Source of the DNA: Selaginella moellendorffii
Taxonomy: Eukaryota > Streptophyta > Lycopodiopsida > Selaginellales > Selaginellaceae
Assembly: GCF_000143415.4 (NCBI RefSeq)
Contig: NW_003314276.1
Location: forward strand, 2,420,374-2,484,373
Length of the DNA: 64,000 nucleotides
Direction of reading: 5' to 3'
In this document: piece after piece, positions 23,951-35,530 of the stretch
How positions within the stretch are numbered: the first letter of the stretch is position 1
Layout of the letters: the number at the start of each line of letters is the position of its first letter
Translations under genes and position numbers: made by a program
The notes under the pieces: generated by a model
The model's input: the letters and a program-made list of their open reading frames with translations, nothing else
Told to the model about the DNA's origin: nothing
The model's database searches: none

Positions 23951-26900
23951 ATGCATCCGGGAAACGAGGAGTCGCGCGAGTAACGGAGGGACCTTGCACG
24001 AATAAATCAGTGACCCCTCCATCTTTCTTTCGGGAGTATCATCAAGGGGTTCACTCGGCACCAGTTCATCCAGTGTTTACTTTCCAAGCTCGTTTTTATA
24101 ACAAGAAGTCTCCTATTATTCTCTCCGTGTTGGTTGATACAGGTTCGAGTTTATCTTCTATTGCTCGACCTGTTGCCACACGTTGTCGTCTACACTTGCG
24201 TCGTGCGGCAGAACCAGTTTTCATTCTTTATGGCAACGGCCGTACACATGCATGTGCACGGGATGAGGTGGACCTGGTTGTGCGTGTGGGCAATCTCGAG
24301 CTTGAGTTGCAGTCGTTGCGGGTGGTGCCGAGTCAAGCTTTTGACCTCATTCTTGGTATGGATTGGTTGCAGCGCAATCATGCCAAGTGTGACTTTGAGG
24401 CTTCTCCCCTTTGTCTCATACTTTCTTATGTTTCATCCATTCCTCTCACTTCCATACCTCTTCGTCCCTCTACTTCTACCTCTGCTTCCATTACTTTTGT
24501 TTCCCCACTCTTTCCTTCTGTGTTTCCATCTTGTTCTGCTTTTCCCTTTTCCGATCCCTCCGACGATCTTTGTGTTGTAGCAGTTGACCGGCTCATGAAG
24601 GAGTATTCTGATCTCTTTGAATTTGACCTATTGTCTGGGGCCAAGATTGCCACACGTCATCCAATTCCAACCAGGGATGCTCGTCCAATCAAGGTTCTTG
24701 TTCGTCGTCGGTCACCTAAGGAGATCAAAATTTTACGAGCAAACGTCAAGGAAATGCTGGAAAAGGGTGTTATTCGGAAGTCACGGAGTCCTTGGGCATG
24801 TGAACCTCATCTTGTGACGAAGCCTGATGGGAGTATTTGTTTCTGCATCGACTATCGTCCGTTAAACTAAGTGACGATCCCAGATGTGTATCCTCTTCCT
24901 CACACTGCTGATCTCTTGGATCGTCTGGGACGGAGTCGTTGGTTCACCAAGCTAGATCTTGCTTCTGGGTATTGGCAAGTACCGATGGCCGAAGAAGATA
25001 TTCCTAAGACTGCTTTTCGTACACCATTTGGTTTGTACGAGTTCTTGGTGATGCCGTTTGGTTTGAACAATGCTCCAGCAACTTTCCAGCGGATGATGGA
25101 CGAGGTTCTTTGCGATATGCCGGAGGTGACTGCTGACTTCATTGATGATGTTTTGATCCACTCGGAGGGGACGTGGGAGGAGCACGTTCGTGATGTTTGT
25201 AAAGTGTTGGATCGGCTACGCGACGTTGGTTTAAAGCTGAAGCGGTCGAAGTGCGTGTTTGGGTCCAAGGACACAACTTATCTTGGGTACCGTATTTCTC
25301 GTGAGTGTTTGCAAGTTGATCCTGACAAACTTGTGGCTGTTCTAAAGTTCCCTACTCCGAAGTGTGTGAATGATATGCAGCGCTTTTTGGGTAAGGTGCA
25401 GTATCTTGGTCGTTTTGTGGATCATCTTTCCGATCGCACTACACCATTGCGAGCATTGCTGAAGTCATCAACGTCATCTTTCATCTAGTCTCCAGATTGT
25501 GAGCGGGCGTTCGTGGATCTCAAGGAGCTATTGACGACTCCTCCGGTTTTGGCATATCCTGACTACACTCGACCTTTTATTTTGCACGTGGATGCTTCTG
25601 ACATTGGTCTTGGAGGTGTGTTGATGCAAGAGAGCTCGAGTGTGCCTGGTCAGCGCCATCCCATTGCATACATAAGCCGTACATTACAACCAGCGGAGAT
25701 GAACTACTCCACGACGGAGAAGGAGTGTTTAGCAGCAGTCTGGGATTTTGAGAAACTTCATGCATATCTACATGGTTCTTGGACGTTACTTGAAGGTGAC
25801 CATGCTGCTGTTACTTCATTATTGAAGCGGAAGAACCTGGTTGGTCGTACGGCTCGATGGGCTTTGAAGCTTCAGATATATGATTTCGATGTTGTTCATC
25901 GCCCAAGGAGTTCTATGGCTGATGCTGATGCCCTTTCTCGAGCTCCTCTTCCTTCTCCACTCACTTCTCATCATTCTAACGAACCTGTTGTTCCAGCATC
26001 TGTGGATTTTCTAGATGAGGATTCTGTGCCGTCGGCGGTTGCTGTCCTTGACGTTCAGTGTCCACAGGGTGCAGAGCAAGATCTACCTTCTCTTGAGGAG
26101 GTTCGCGAGGCTCAAAAGATTGAGCCATGGATTCGAAGGCTTCGAGATGGGTTTGAGAATCCTACATCACTTGCTGATGACTTGCCTTTCCGGCATTTAC
26201 ATTCTCAATATCGCCTTGAAGATGGCCTTCTTTATTTTGTGGGGACGGATCCTAATGATCATTTACGACTGGTGGTACCTTCGGTGTTTATTCCGCGGTT
26301 TCTCCATGCCTACCATGATTCTCCTGTTCTAGGTGGGCATATGGGACACCGTCGTGTCACCGAGAAGCTGCGCAGGTCTTTCTATTGGCCGGAGATGCGA
26401 CGTGATATTATCCGGTATGTGCGTAGCTGCATTTGGTGCCAAGCTCGTAATACTCCCCCTTGTGCTGCGGAAGGACGGTTAGAGTCAATTGCAATTTCCC
26501 GTCCGTTTGAGTTGGTGGCGTTTGATCTTATGGGACCTTTTCCACGATCGACTGCTGGCAATGAGTATGTTATTATTGCTTCTGACTACTTGACTCGTTG
26601 GGTGGAAGTTGGTGCTCTTGCTAGCGCCTCTGCAACTGCTGTTGGATACTTCCTCCTCAATCGAGTGGTGTTCCAGCATTCCTGTCCAGAGCGGATTCTT
26701 TCGGATAATGGTCCTGCATTTATGGCTGAGGTATTTCATGTTTTGACATCTCGGTTGGGGATACGCCACACTTTTACGAGTGCTTATCATCCACAATCAG
26801 ACGGTCTGGTGGAACGGCTCGTTCGGACATTCAAAGGGATGATTTCGAAGTATGTGAACTTTCAGCATTCGGATTGGGATGGTTATTTGCCGTCTCTTCG

Positions 26901-27447
26901 GTATGCCTATGTCACAGGGGTGCAGAGTTCTGTTGGTGCTTCACCATATAAACTTTTATATGGTCATGATCCAATATTACCAACAGAGTTGGGTTTACCT
27001 TCACGATTGCCACGAGCTCCTGATGCTAAGTCATGGGATCAGTATTTGACAAGCATTCTTCCACTTGTCCGAGCAGAGTCTGCCAAACACTTAGGCCGCG
27101 TACAAGTGGGACAACAACGGCGCTACAACTCCCATCATCGTCCACCTGTGGAGTACAAAGTGAATGATTTGGTGTTAGTTCGTTTTCCCCATCTTACGGT
27201 ACGTGGTTTATCTAAGGGGCTCCTTGCACAGTGGAAAGGACCGTATCGGGTGTTGCGGCAAGTTGGACCGCAAGTTTATGAGGTTCGGCATGACGTTCAG
27301 CAAACCGATCCTCCGGAGATTGTGCATGTGCAGCGGTTAAAACGCTTCATACAAAGGGATCAGGAGCAGTTAATACCGTCTACAGATCCGCCGATGCCTC
27401 CTCCTGACGTTCCTCCAGATCCCGGCCTATCTACAAGAGAACCCTGA
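23848..27447 (+). pseudogene. Pol polyprotein of gypsy element A, two in-frame stops
   Basis: One continuous frame of about 1,200 codons is interrupted only by TAA at 24,868 and TAG at 25,486; there are no frameshifts. Domain order is protease (VLVDTGSSLSSIA, then ILGMDWLQ), reverse transcriptase (KLDLASGYWQVPM, FLVMPFGLNNAPATFQRMMD, catalytic FIDDVLIHS), RNase H (LHVDASDIGLGGVLMQ, STTEKECLAAVW), and integrase. Integrase has a zinc-binding H-H-CIWC region and core residues in AFDLMGPF, LSDNGPAF and GLVERLV, then a GPYRVL motif. No chromodomain is visible at the C-terminus. Both stops fall where one C-to-T or G-to-A change would create them in conserved reverse transcriptase or RNase H boundary positions. 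The copy is therefore recently inactivated. Confidence 0.9.
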
Positions 27448-27479
27448 TGGCCTTCCATTATTCCGAGAGGAGGGGATGA

Positions 27480-27756
<277 letters not shown>

Positions 27757-27779
27757 GTATATATATGTAAGAGGGTGCA

Positions 27780-28100
27780 CTCTTATTCATGGGCTTTTTC
27801 CTTTTATATTTGAACCTTTATAAATCATTTCTCAAGTTGTTTCCTTTAGTTGTTTACATTTACACTCCTATAACATATATATACTAAAGAGATGGTAAAT
27901 AACTATTTTAATAAAAATTTATATATGTCATAATTATCTCCTTCAAGGTATTAACAAGCTGTTCTATCAAACCATTACTATGTGGATAATAAACAATGAG
28001 AAAAGTGGCATATTCCCAATTAATACATCAAGAGGGTTAGATAGCCTAAGCCATAATTTAACTCTTACTTGTGTTTCTGTCCTTGTTTTACTTCTAATTT
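27780..28100 (-). pseudogene. Decayed LTR and gypsy integrase scraps
   Basis: 27,790-27,880 matches by eye the LTR-like block at 37,228-37,320 (CTTTTATATTTGAACC-TTATAAA-CAT). On the minus strand near 27,950-28,025, TTGGGAATATGCCACTTTTC then TATTATCCACATAGTAATGG aligns with the gypsy A integrase at 26,756-26,830 (LGIRHTFT, YHPQSDGLVE). It is AT-shifted and frame-broken. Confidence 0.65.
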
Positions 28101-28716
28101 AGGTCTAAGGCCAAGCATCTTTGTCTTTGCTATTTAGTATCAGATCAGAGTAATATCTAGAGTGAACTATAGTTTCAAAAAGTTACTATCATGGTATGTT
28201 TATGTCAGTAACTTCAATTTCAATAAGTGCTTCACTTGTTTATGCCTTTGAAATATATCAGATCCATTATTACAGTGGACCAGCTATAGAGGTGGTCTAT
28301 TCTCTGTGGTAGAATTGTAGTACATCATATATATTATTCTGCCATATAAGTGATCTTGCTCTTGCTGTCATGCCACAATAGCTCCCTTTTTCTTAGTCTT
28401 CACAACAATTGCATATGAAACTTTTCTTCTTTGCCTTTGTTAAATGCATGAGGAAGCGTCAATAGTAGGATAGCTTCCCAAATAAGATGTTACTCTTGTA
28501 GTCGTTACTTCTTAGTAAGCTCATCCCATTATGATTTATATTGCTTTACTAAATGCCTGTGAATGTAAGATGTTAGAAATGCATCACCACTTCACTAATC
28601 CTTTCATCAAATTTTTATGGCCACTACCTTCTCAATTTTTTTCCTTTTCCATCATCTTTGCATATTGGAGAGCTGTATTTTCATCAATAAACCATTTTCT
28701 TTTCTGTTCATAGCAA
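28101..28716. other. AT-rich intergenic, nothing recognised
   Basis: About 600 bases with no family motif in either strand. Confidence 0.5.
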
Positions 28717-29105
28717 AGTGCCCAGAAAATTGTTGCAAACCGGCACCATAGTTGTGAAGAGAAGTTCCAACTGAACCAAAGCAGTTCCAGGGCAGCATCA
28801 CGAAGGTGTGTGAGGACAACGAGAGGCAAATCAGCTCATCTCCAGCTCAGCAAAGCTTTGATCCCTGTTTGCCACCGCCTCAAGAGCGATACAGCTTTGG
28901 CCTGCAGGAAAGCAATGATCTTGGACACTCCCTCTTCATCCCCGGATTCTCTGGAGGAATCCCTCGCTGCTGGGCCTGGTGAGGGATTGTTGTTTCAGCA
29001 CATGCTCGGGTCGTGTTGGCAAGAAGAGATGATCGTCATTGAGCTGAAGAGGAATGTCCCGGGTGGTTCCAATCCCATCACTAGATTGAGATCCACAAAA
29101 TTCGG
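28717..29105 (+). pseudogene. Relic copy of the unrecognised 14 kb gene
   Basis: The block aligns along its whole length with the minus strand of 14,438-14,000. Shared landmarks are GTGCCCAGAAA-TTGTT-CAAACCGGC, GCA-TTCCAGGGCAGCAT, CCACCGCCTCAAGAGC, TTTGGCCTGC, CCCCGGATTC-CT and GGTGAGGGAT. It has many small insertions and deletions, and the frame of the source is lost after about 18 codons. The part upstream of GTGCCCAGAAA, including the signal peptide, is absent. It ends about 15 bases before tRNA-Leu. Confidence 0.75.
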
Positions 29106-29120
29106 CATGATCCACAAAAA

Positions 29121-29200
29121 GTTGAGATGGCCGAGCTGGTCTAAGGCGCCAGATTAAGGTTCTGGTCCGCAAGGGCGTGGGTTCAATCCCACTCTCAACA
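29121..29200 (+). tRNA. tRNA-Leu (anticodon AAG)
   Basis: The 7 bp acceptor stem pairs perfectly (GTTGAGA with TCTCAAC), followed by discriminator A. TGGCCGAGCTGGTCTAAGG is the A-box and D-arm. The anticodon stem CCAGA/TCTGG closes a TTAAGGT loop with AAG at positions 34-36, reading CUU/CUC codons. A type II variable arm (TCCGCAAGGGC) follows, as in Leu tRNAs. The T-arm is GTGGG/CCCAC with GTTCAATCC as B-box. No intron is present. No strong T-run terminator follows within about 30 bases. Confidence 0.95.
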
Positions 29201-29297
29201 CTGCTCAAATTGAAAGAATGGCCTGCTTCCGGATATCAGGCGGCAAAACTAAATAAAAGATCCAAGTAAATGCGATCTAAATCACGAACTCTTCCGT
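29201..29297. other. Short spacer
   Basis: Between the tRNA and the 3' end of the jacalin gene; nothing else is seen. Confidence 0.5.
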
Positions 29298-29957
29298 TTA
29301 ATGCGGTTTAGACCCCAAGCTGCGATTCCTGCAAGGTTCTTCGTAGTAAACTCCCACCGCATCCAAATACTTCCCAGCTCTCCCGAAAAACCCCACAATT
29401 CTACCCGGCCCGCTCCGGAAAAAATTGCCGTGCATTTTCCCAAACGGGCCGTACTGCTTCCTCTCGTCGTTGCTTTTCCTGCGAGTGAAGAAGATGAGCG
29501 AATTGATCGTCTGGTCAAACGTCCCCGACACCTGAAAGAGATACTCGTCGGGAAAATCCAGAGCCACCTACATGACATGTACGAATTAGATAATATTGTC
29601 TACGGAATTAGACAATGTGAGTGCTCTTTCTTCTTTTTTGTTCTACCTGGACTTTGCCTCCTCCGTTGCCTCCGTGCTGGCCGCCAGTTATTCGAGAGCC
29701 GTCTTGATCGTAGCCGACTTTGATCATGTCGATCCGGTTGCCGTGCCTCAATTGGATCAGTCTGATCCCTCTCGACATTCCATCGCTGAATTCGTCGCCC
29801 GCTGCTCCACCCCACATAAAAGACTGGCTCCCATCTACTCTTGCCGGAACCTGCAATTGCAGTGCCAGATCCTTCAAAATCCCACAAAAACTTCAAAGTT
29901 TTGAGAGTTGCCCACCAGAATCAAGGCCAGGACCAATGCCGTCGTGATCCATGCCAT
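29298..29957 (-). CDS. Secreted jacalin-related lectin
   Basis: Three exons on the minus strand: 29,957-29,916, 29,871-29,647 and 29,567-29,298, all phase 0 with GT-AG introns of 44 and 79 nt, giving 178 residues. The first exon plus the start of the second encodes a signal peptide (MAWITTALVLALIL). The jacalin beta-prism fold follows: FMWGGAAGDEFSDG, GIRLIQLRHGNRIDMIKVGY, HGGNGGGKVQ, FPDEYLFQVSGTFDQTINSL, YGPFGKMHGNFF, GRIVGFFGRAGKYLDAVGVY. The GGNGG loop and the GKYLD carbohydrate-contact motif are both present. The family binds mannose or galactose-type sugars; secretion suggests a wall or defence role. It is divergent from the 4CL-like gene at 30,427. Confidence 0.9.
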
Positions 29958-30426
29958 CGTTTGTCCTCTTCGATCAAACAAAAGCTCGAGCCACAAGAGT
30001 CGTTTAAGTAGCTGGCGCATGTCTCTTTACCTCCTCGACCACAAAGCGTCGCTGTAATCACAGCTTAAGTTAACTATGATACTAGTATCTTTTGCCGTTG
30101 GCGGGAATATGCCATGTTTCGATAAACTTGCTGGTTAGAAGGAGAATATCCTACAGACTCGAAAACTGGTACGAGAATATTCTATGTTTCGGATACCCGC
30201 TTGTCAAAAAAAGAAGGGTGGCCGCGACCGTCAGCCGCCATTTCACAAGCCGCCAGCACACGCGCACTGGGCCCGTCGAGCCCGTCATCGCTTGACACCC
30301 GGAAGGGCCGATCTTATCCACAAAGCCAAATTTTATTAAGCCATGGCTTTCCCGCAATAGGTCGTCGAACCCTCGATCGCCACTCCGGGACCGAAGAAGA
30401 AGAGCGCCAAGAGGGAGTGCTCGGCT
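29958..30426. promoter_or_regulatory. Divergent region, jacalin lectin (-) and 4CL-like A (+)
   Basis: About 470 bases between start codons, presumably holding both promoters. No element can be named with confidence. Confidence 0.4.
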
Positions 30427-32670
30427 ATGGCGCGATCCGGTGTTCTTCGGCGCTGCGCATCCGGCGTCGCGAATTGGAGGCGGCAGAGCATCGTCGCAGG
30501 TGCTAGTCTTAATCTCCCCTCTTTCTCCACGGCGGAGCAGGGATCTCCTCCTCTCGCACCCCGCCATGGCGCGGTGGCAAGATTTCTAGGTTTTCAACCC
30601 GGCGGCATTGCGCTGCGGAGGAATCTCTGCACGGGCACGACTCTTGGATCGGCCGCGGCGGAGGAATGCATCAATGCGGCTCCGGCGCCAGCGCCATACA
30701 GCCCCGCCACTGGCACGTATTCCAGCGCCCGCCCGCCGCTCAAGATGCCCGAGGATCCGTGCATGGACGTCACCACATTCGTGATGAGCGGCAAGGACAA
30801 TCTCGCGGACAAGCCGGCGCTGATCGATGCGAAGACCGGCCACACCATGACTTACTCGCAGCTCCAGCACGCGATCTGCTCGGTGGAGCTGGGACTGGTC
30901 AGTATCGGTGTCCGTCAGGGAGATGTGGTGATGCTCGTGTCCCGGAACTCCGTCCACTATCCAGTGGCATTCCTGGCGACCACATCGGTGGGAGGAGTTC
31001 TCGCGACGCTCAATCCACTGACGTCGGCCGGGGAGGCGAAGAAACAGGCCGAGGCAGCGGGAGCTCGGTTCGTCATCGTGGAGGAGGAGTTCGTGGACAA
31101 GGTGGCGGAGCTCGGGGTGCCACTGGTGATCATCGAGAAGGGCGACAAGATCAAAGTTGGCTCCACGGAGGTTGCCTTTTCGGATCTCCTGGCGTCGGAT
31201 CCTTCGTGCAGCAGCGCTCCGGAGACGAAGATCAGCCAGGACGATCCGGCTCTCGTGCTCTACTCTGCCGGAACTACAGGGCCGAGCAAAGGGGTGGTGC
31301 TAAGCCACAAGAACATCATCGCCCAGTTACTCCAGCTCTCGGTGCTCGGAGAGACGGACGCAGGGACGCATCTGTGCTGTCTGCCGATGTCTCATGTGTT
31401 TGGCTTGGTGGTGATCACGCTCCAGCAGTTGTACAGAGGAGCTACGGTGGTGGTGATGCCCAAGCTCGACATGAACGACGCTCCAAACTTGATCTCGGCT
31501 CACAAAGTCACTCACCTCTACGCGCTTCCTAACACCATCGCGGGCATTCTCAAGATAATGACGACAAGTACTTCCCCAGGTAGTTTTAGTTCTCTTCAAC
31601 GTGTTCTGTGCGGTGGAGCTCCCCTGCGCAAGGAAGTGATCGAGGAGTTCTGCAAGCAAGTTCCCGATGCTTCCTTTGTTCAGGTAAGAGCTCGATCATT
31701 GTTTCTTACTCTTTCCTTCTTTGTTTGCTGATTTTTCGTTTCGTTATTTTCAGATTTATGGATTGACAGAGGCCACCGGAGCAGTGGCACTGAATAATCT
31801 GAAAGAAGATCAATTCCCAGACTCTGTCGGTACTCTTCTCTCTGGAATTGAGGCCAAGATCCTGAATGGCGATAAAGAGCCTTTGGGTCCAAATAACCAA
31901 GGAGAGCTTCATGTCCGTGGACCAAACGTCATGAAAGGTTCGTGGTGTTCTTCCTGTAACCACATCACTTGACTTTTCTCTCATCTCTCATCTCATCTTT
32001 TCCTTTCGATGCAGGCTACTTCAAAGGTGTTGACGAGACTTTGGATCAAGATGGTTGGCTGAGCACTGGCGACCTCGTGAGTTTCGACGAAGAAGGTAGA
32101 ATGTTCGTCATTGATCGGATCAAGTACAAGTCTCACCAGGTATGTGTCTCCTTTTTGAGTTTAGAGAGCAGTAAGTCACGAGAGAGAATTCCCCGTTTCC
32201 TCAGGTTGCTCCAGTCGAGCTAGAAGCGATTTTGCTTTCCCACCCTTGCATAGTAGATGCTGCAGTTGTCCCGTAAGATTTCGAAATCTCCTCTTCCTCC
32301 CCGCGAGGCTCCCATGCATTGTCATTTCTCCAAGTTCCTGCTTCTGATGGTGATCTCTTTTTATCGTTTCTCTTGGCAGAGCTCCGGGTGAGGAGGCGGG
32401 GCAAGTTCCAGTAGCATTTGTTGTACAATCTCCGGATGGTAATCTCACCGAGAACCGAGTGAAGGAGTTCCTAGCTGAGAGAGTAAGTTCATGCTAATTC
32501 TTCTATGAGATTCTTCTTTGAGGATTCTAAGAGCTCTCTCTCTCTCTCTCTCGATTTTCTTCCAGGTTGCTCCATACAAGAAGGTACAACAAGTGTTATT
32601 CGTAGACGAGATTCCAAAGACAGGCTCGGGAAAAATTCTACGTGGGGATTTGCTCCAGAGACATTTGTGA
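30427..32670 (+). CDS. 4-coumarate:CoA ligase-like acyl-CoA synthetase A, diverged
   Basis: Six exons (30,427-31,683; 31,754-31,937; 32,015-32,139; 32,205-32,272; 32,380-32,482; 32,566-32,670) join in frame to 613 residues. The protein is an adenylate-forming (ANL) enzyme. Motifs are [18 protein letters not shown] (A3 loop, usual first Ser is Ala), [22 protein letters not shown] (A5), GWLSTGDL (A7), DRIKYKSHQ (A8 hinge) and [10 protein letters not shown] with the catalytic Lys. Relative to ligase B, the A8 hinge lacks four residues of [12 protein letters not shown] and has GF changed to SH. The N-terminus is about 90 residues longer than B and rich in Arg, Ser and Ala with almost no acidic residues, as organelle-targeting peptides are. 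The C-terminus ends QRHL, not a canonical PTS1. It is probably a relocalised and functionally altered duplicate; the substrate is unknown. Confidence 0.88.
32537..32553. repeat. (TC)n run in an intron
   Basis: A short CT-repeat lies in the last intron of ligase A, upstream of the TTCCAG acceptor, where it may serve as the polypyrimidine tract. Confidence 0.9.
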
Positions 32671-32751
32671 TAGAAATAAGGAAAGCTCCATCTATTTTTT
32701 TTGGTTATGAGCTTGAGCGTGGAAGAAAAACCCTAAGCTGGGTGCTACGTG

Positions 32752-34670
32752 ATGGCGGGAGGAGGAGGATTGCGCTATGCCGACGGCGTCTACAGCAGCT
32801 CGCGCCCTCAAGTGGATCTCTCGCAAATTCGCAGCTCTAGCATCGCGCACTTTCTCTTCTCTTCCAAATCCCACGGTCAGCGCCCGGCGCTCATCGATTC
32901 TCCTTCCGGAGCGACAATGTCGGCCAGGGAGCTCGAGCATCGCGCAATATCGGTCGCCAAGGGGCTCCGGGGATTCGGCGTGCGCCAGGGCGATGTCGTG
33001 ATGCTGCTCTCCCCGAATTCTCTCGAGTATCCAGTCGTCGTCCTGGGCGTGGCGATCCTCGGCGCCGTGGTCACGACCGTGAATCCGGTAAATACTTCCC
33101 GCGAGGTCGCCAAGCAAGCGGTGGATTCAGATTCCAAGTTTGTCGTGACTGTTGTAGCGCTGGCGGACAAGGTGACGGGATTGGGACTCCCCACTGTGCT
33201 CATCGATGGCGCCCCCGGCCTCCACAGGAGCAACAATTCGCAAGCTTCTCTCGGGGATTTGCTCGTGGACGAGGTGGATGGCTTCGCGTTTCCAGAGATT
33301 TCTCTCGGGGACCCGGCCGCGCTCTTGTATTCGTCCGGGACCACGGGGACGAGCAAAGGGGTGGTGCTCACGCACAGGAATCTCATCGCTGCCGCGGTGC
33401 TCCACGCAGCGTCGGGGCCAGATGTCGAGCCGGGCGAGGTCTATCTCTGCGTCATACCGATGTTTCACGTGTTTGGGCTCGTGATCGTCACGTGTACGCA
33501 GCTCAGCCGGGGTGTTCCCATCGTCGTCATGCCGTCGTTCGACTTTGAAGCCATGCTTGGAGCGATCCAGAGGTTTAAGATCACCCACGTACCGCTGGTG
33601 CCTCCGATTGTCATCGCGCTCGGCAAGTCCCCGGCCGTGAAAGCGTTTGATCTGTCGTCGCTGAGGGAGATTGGATCCGGGGCTGCTCCACTTGGGAGAG
33701 AAGTGATCAACGCGTGCCTCGAGAGATTTCCAGATGTCAAAGTCCGGCAGGTAAGCACACGCTCTTTTCTACGTTTTGGTCTGTTTGTTCAAATGGTTCT
33801 TTTTTTGCTTTGGTTCTTTTGTGTCAGGGGTATGGTTTGACGGAATCCACTGCTATTGCTTCTGTGGCAGACCCGGATGATCTAGAACACTATGGCTCCG
33901 CGGGACTTCTCTCATCAAACACGCTCGCGAAAGTGATTGACGTTGGAAGTGGACGTCCATTACCTCCAAATCAACAGGGAGAGATTTGGATTCATGGTCC
34001 GACGATCATGGATGGTAAACATCTTTGGTCTGTGTTTTATTCGCTTGTCTCTAGCTGTTGACCTGTGCAGAGTATTTAAACAATCCCAATGCCACGGCAG
34101 AGACCGTGGATGCCGAAGGCTGGCTGCACACTGGGGACCTGGGATACTTTGATGACAGTGGAAATCTCTACGTTGTGGATCGCATCAAAGAACTTATCAA
34201 GTACAAAGGCTTCCAGGTAAAGCACAGAGAAGGCGATTGATTATTTTATACATGTTTGGTGTTCTTGGCAGGTTGCGCCAGCAGAATTGGAAGCTTTGCT
34301 GTTGTCACACTCACAAGTTGTAGACGCCGCTGTTATACCGTAAGCAGGCAAAAGTTTTCTATAGTTTGATTGTTTATGGCTTTACCAGGTTTCCTGATGA
34401 AGAGGCGGGTCAAGTACCACTGGCTGTTATTGTTCGTAAGCAAGGATGCAGCCTGGACGGGCAGGGTGTCATGAAGTTTGTCTCCGACCAAGTATTGTGT
34501 CCAAATCCTTGTCTGCGATTCGCTTACACTTGTTTCTCTTGTTCTGTCAGGTGGCTCCCTACAAAAAAGTTCGCAAAGTGATGTTTATTGATGCGATTCC
34601 AAAGTCTGCATCCGGGAAAATCTTGAGGAGAGAGCTCGTCCAAATGACAATGCCCGTCTCAAAGCTGTGA
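32752..34670 (+). CDS. Peroxisomal 4CL-like acyl-CoA ligase B (OPCL1-type)
   Basis: Six exons (32,752-33,750; 33,828-34,014; 34,071-34,216; 34,272-34,339; 34,389-34,491; 34,551-34,670) give 540 residues. Intron positions and phases equal those of ligase A, so the two are tandem duplicates. All ANL motifs are canonical: [96 protein letters not shown]. The C-terminus is SKL, a canonical type 1 peroxisomal signal, as in Arabidopsis OPCL1 and related ligases that activate jasmonate precursors or other acyl acids. ATP and CoA use follows from the family; the acyl substrate is inferred only. The start codon lies 81 bp after the stop of ligase A. Confidence 0.93.
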
Positions 34671-35390
34671 CTGCATTTTCTCTTCTGAACAAAAACGGGT
34701 ATGAGGTGAGGATTTTTTGTCATTAACTGTATGTTTGTTTTGTCATAGGCTTCCAAGCTCTACAAGCTTCTTCCAGCCCAGCGGCATCCTAAAATTCTGG
34801 CTGTCTTTGTTTTTAAGTTGCTAGCAACGCGTCGAGCTTGCTGGAGAGAACTAATGTGGCGTTGCTTTCACTTGTTTTTGTCAGGCCCTCGTGACTTTTG
34901 GTGTTCTCCATGGCACAAACCAGCTTTCGTATGGAATGGCTGCCCTGAGCGAGGAGGAGAATTCGCGCTGCTATCAACTGGTTAAGGGGATACCCAGTTT
35001 ACTAGCTAGATTTCGGGCTTGGAAACGGTGGCATCCATGAGCATGCTCGCCGTCAAGCAGTCCCGGGGCTTGCAGCGAAATCCCTCAGCAAATGTGCTTG
35101 CAAGCTCCTGCATGCTAGCGTTTTATTTATTTATTTATTTTTTTGACATACTTGAGCTGGCTTGACTAACACTTTTCCACGAATGAAGTGGAAACAAAGG
35201 TTGTCATTAATGTGGCAAGCTTAAACATTACAAGATTAATTGTCCACAGTTAAAGAATAAACAATAAAGCAAGAAAAATAATCAATTTTTTAATGATGGT
35301 AAATTAAATATTATGAAATTGCAAAATTTACAACATGAGGATGATGAGGAAGATTCTTTTGGTCCAAAGAACAAACTCTCAATCGTTATG
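34671..35390. other. Intergenic, nothing recognised
   Basis: About 700 bases downstream of ligase B. 34,760-35,040 has gene-like composition but stops in all frames. A (TTTA)n run is near 35,122, and AT-rich DNA follows. Confidence 0.45.
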
Positions 35391-35530
35391 TATAAAATAA
35401 AACAAAGGTTGAGGACATTTGTGTATTAACTTTAATGTTGGAGGGTGTATTATATGGTGGTATAAAATAAGACAAAGGTTGAGGACATTTGTGTATTAGC
35501 TTTAATGTTGGAGGGCGTATTATATGGTGG
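35391..35530 (+). repeat. Tandem duplication, 2 x 70 bp
   Basis: 35,391-35,460 and 35,461-35,530 are direct copies with about three transitions; each contains ACTTTAATGTTGGAGGG or its variant. The same word in reverse complement is in the protease region of the gypsy relic near 11,400-11,470. Confidence 0.9.

Noticed and set aside
26015-26332. 105-codon plus-strand frame
   Set aside because: It is an alternative frame inside the gypsy A pol gene.
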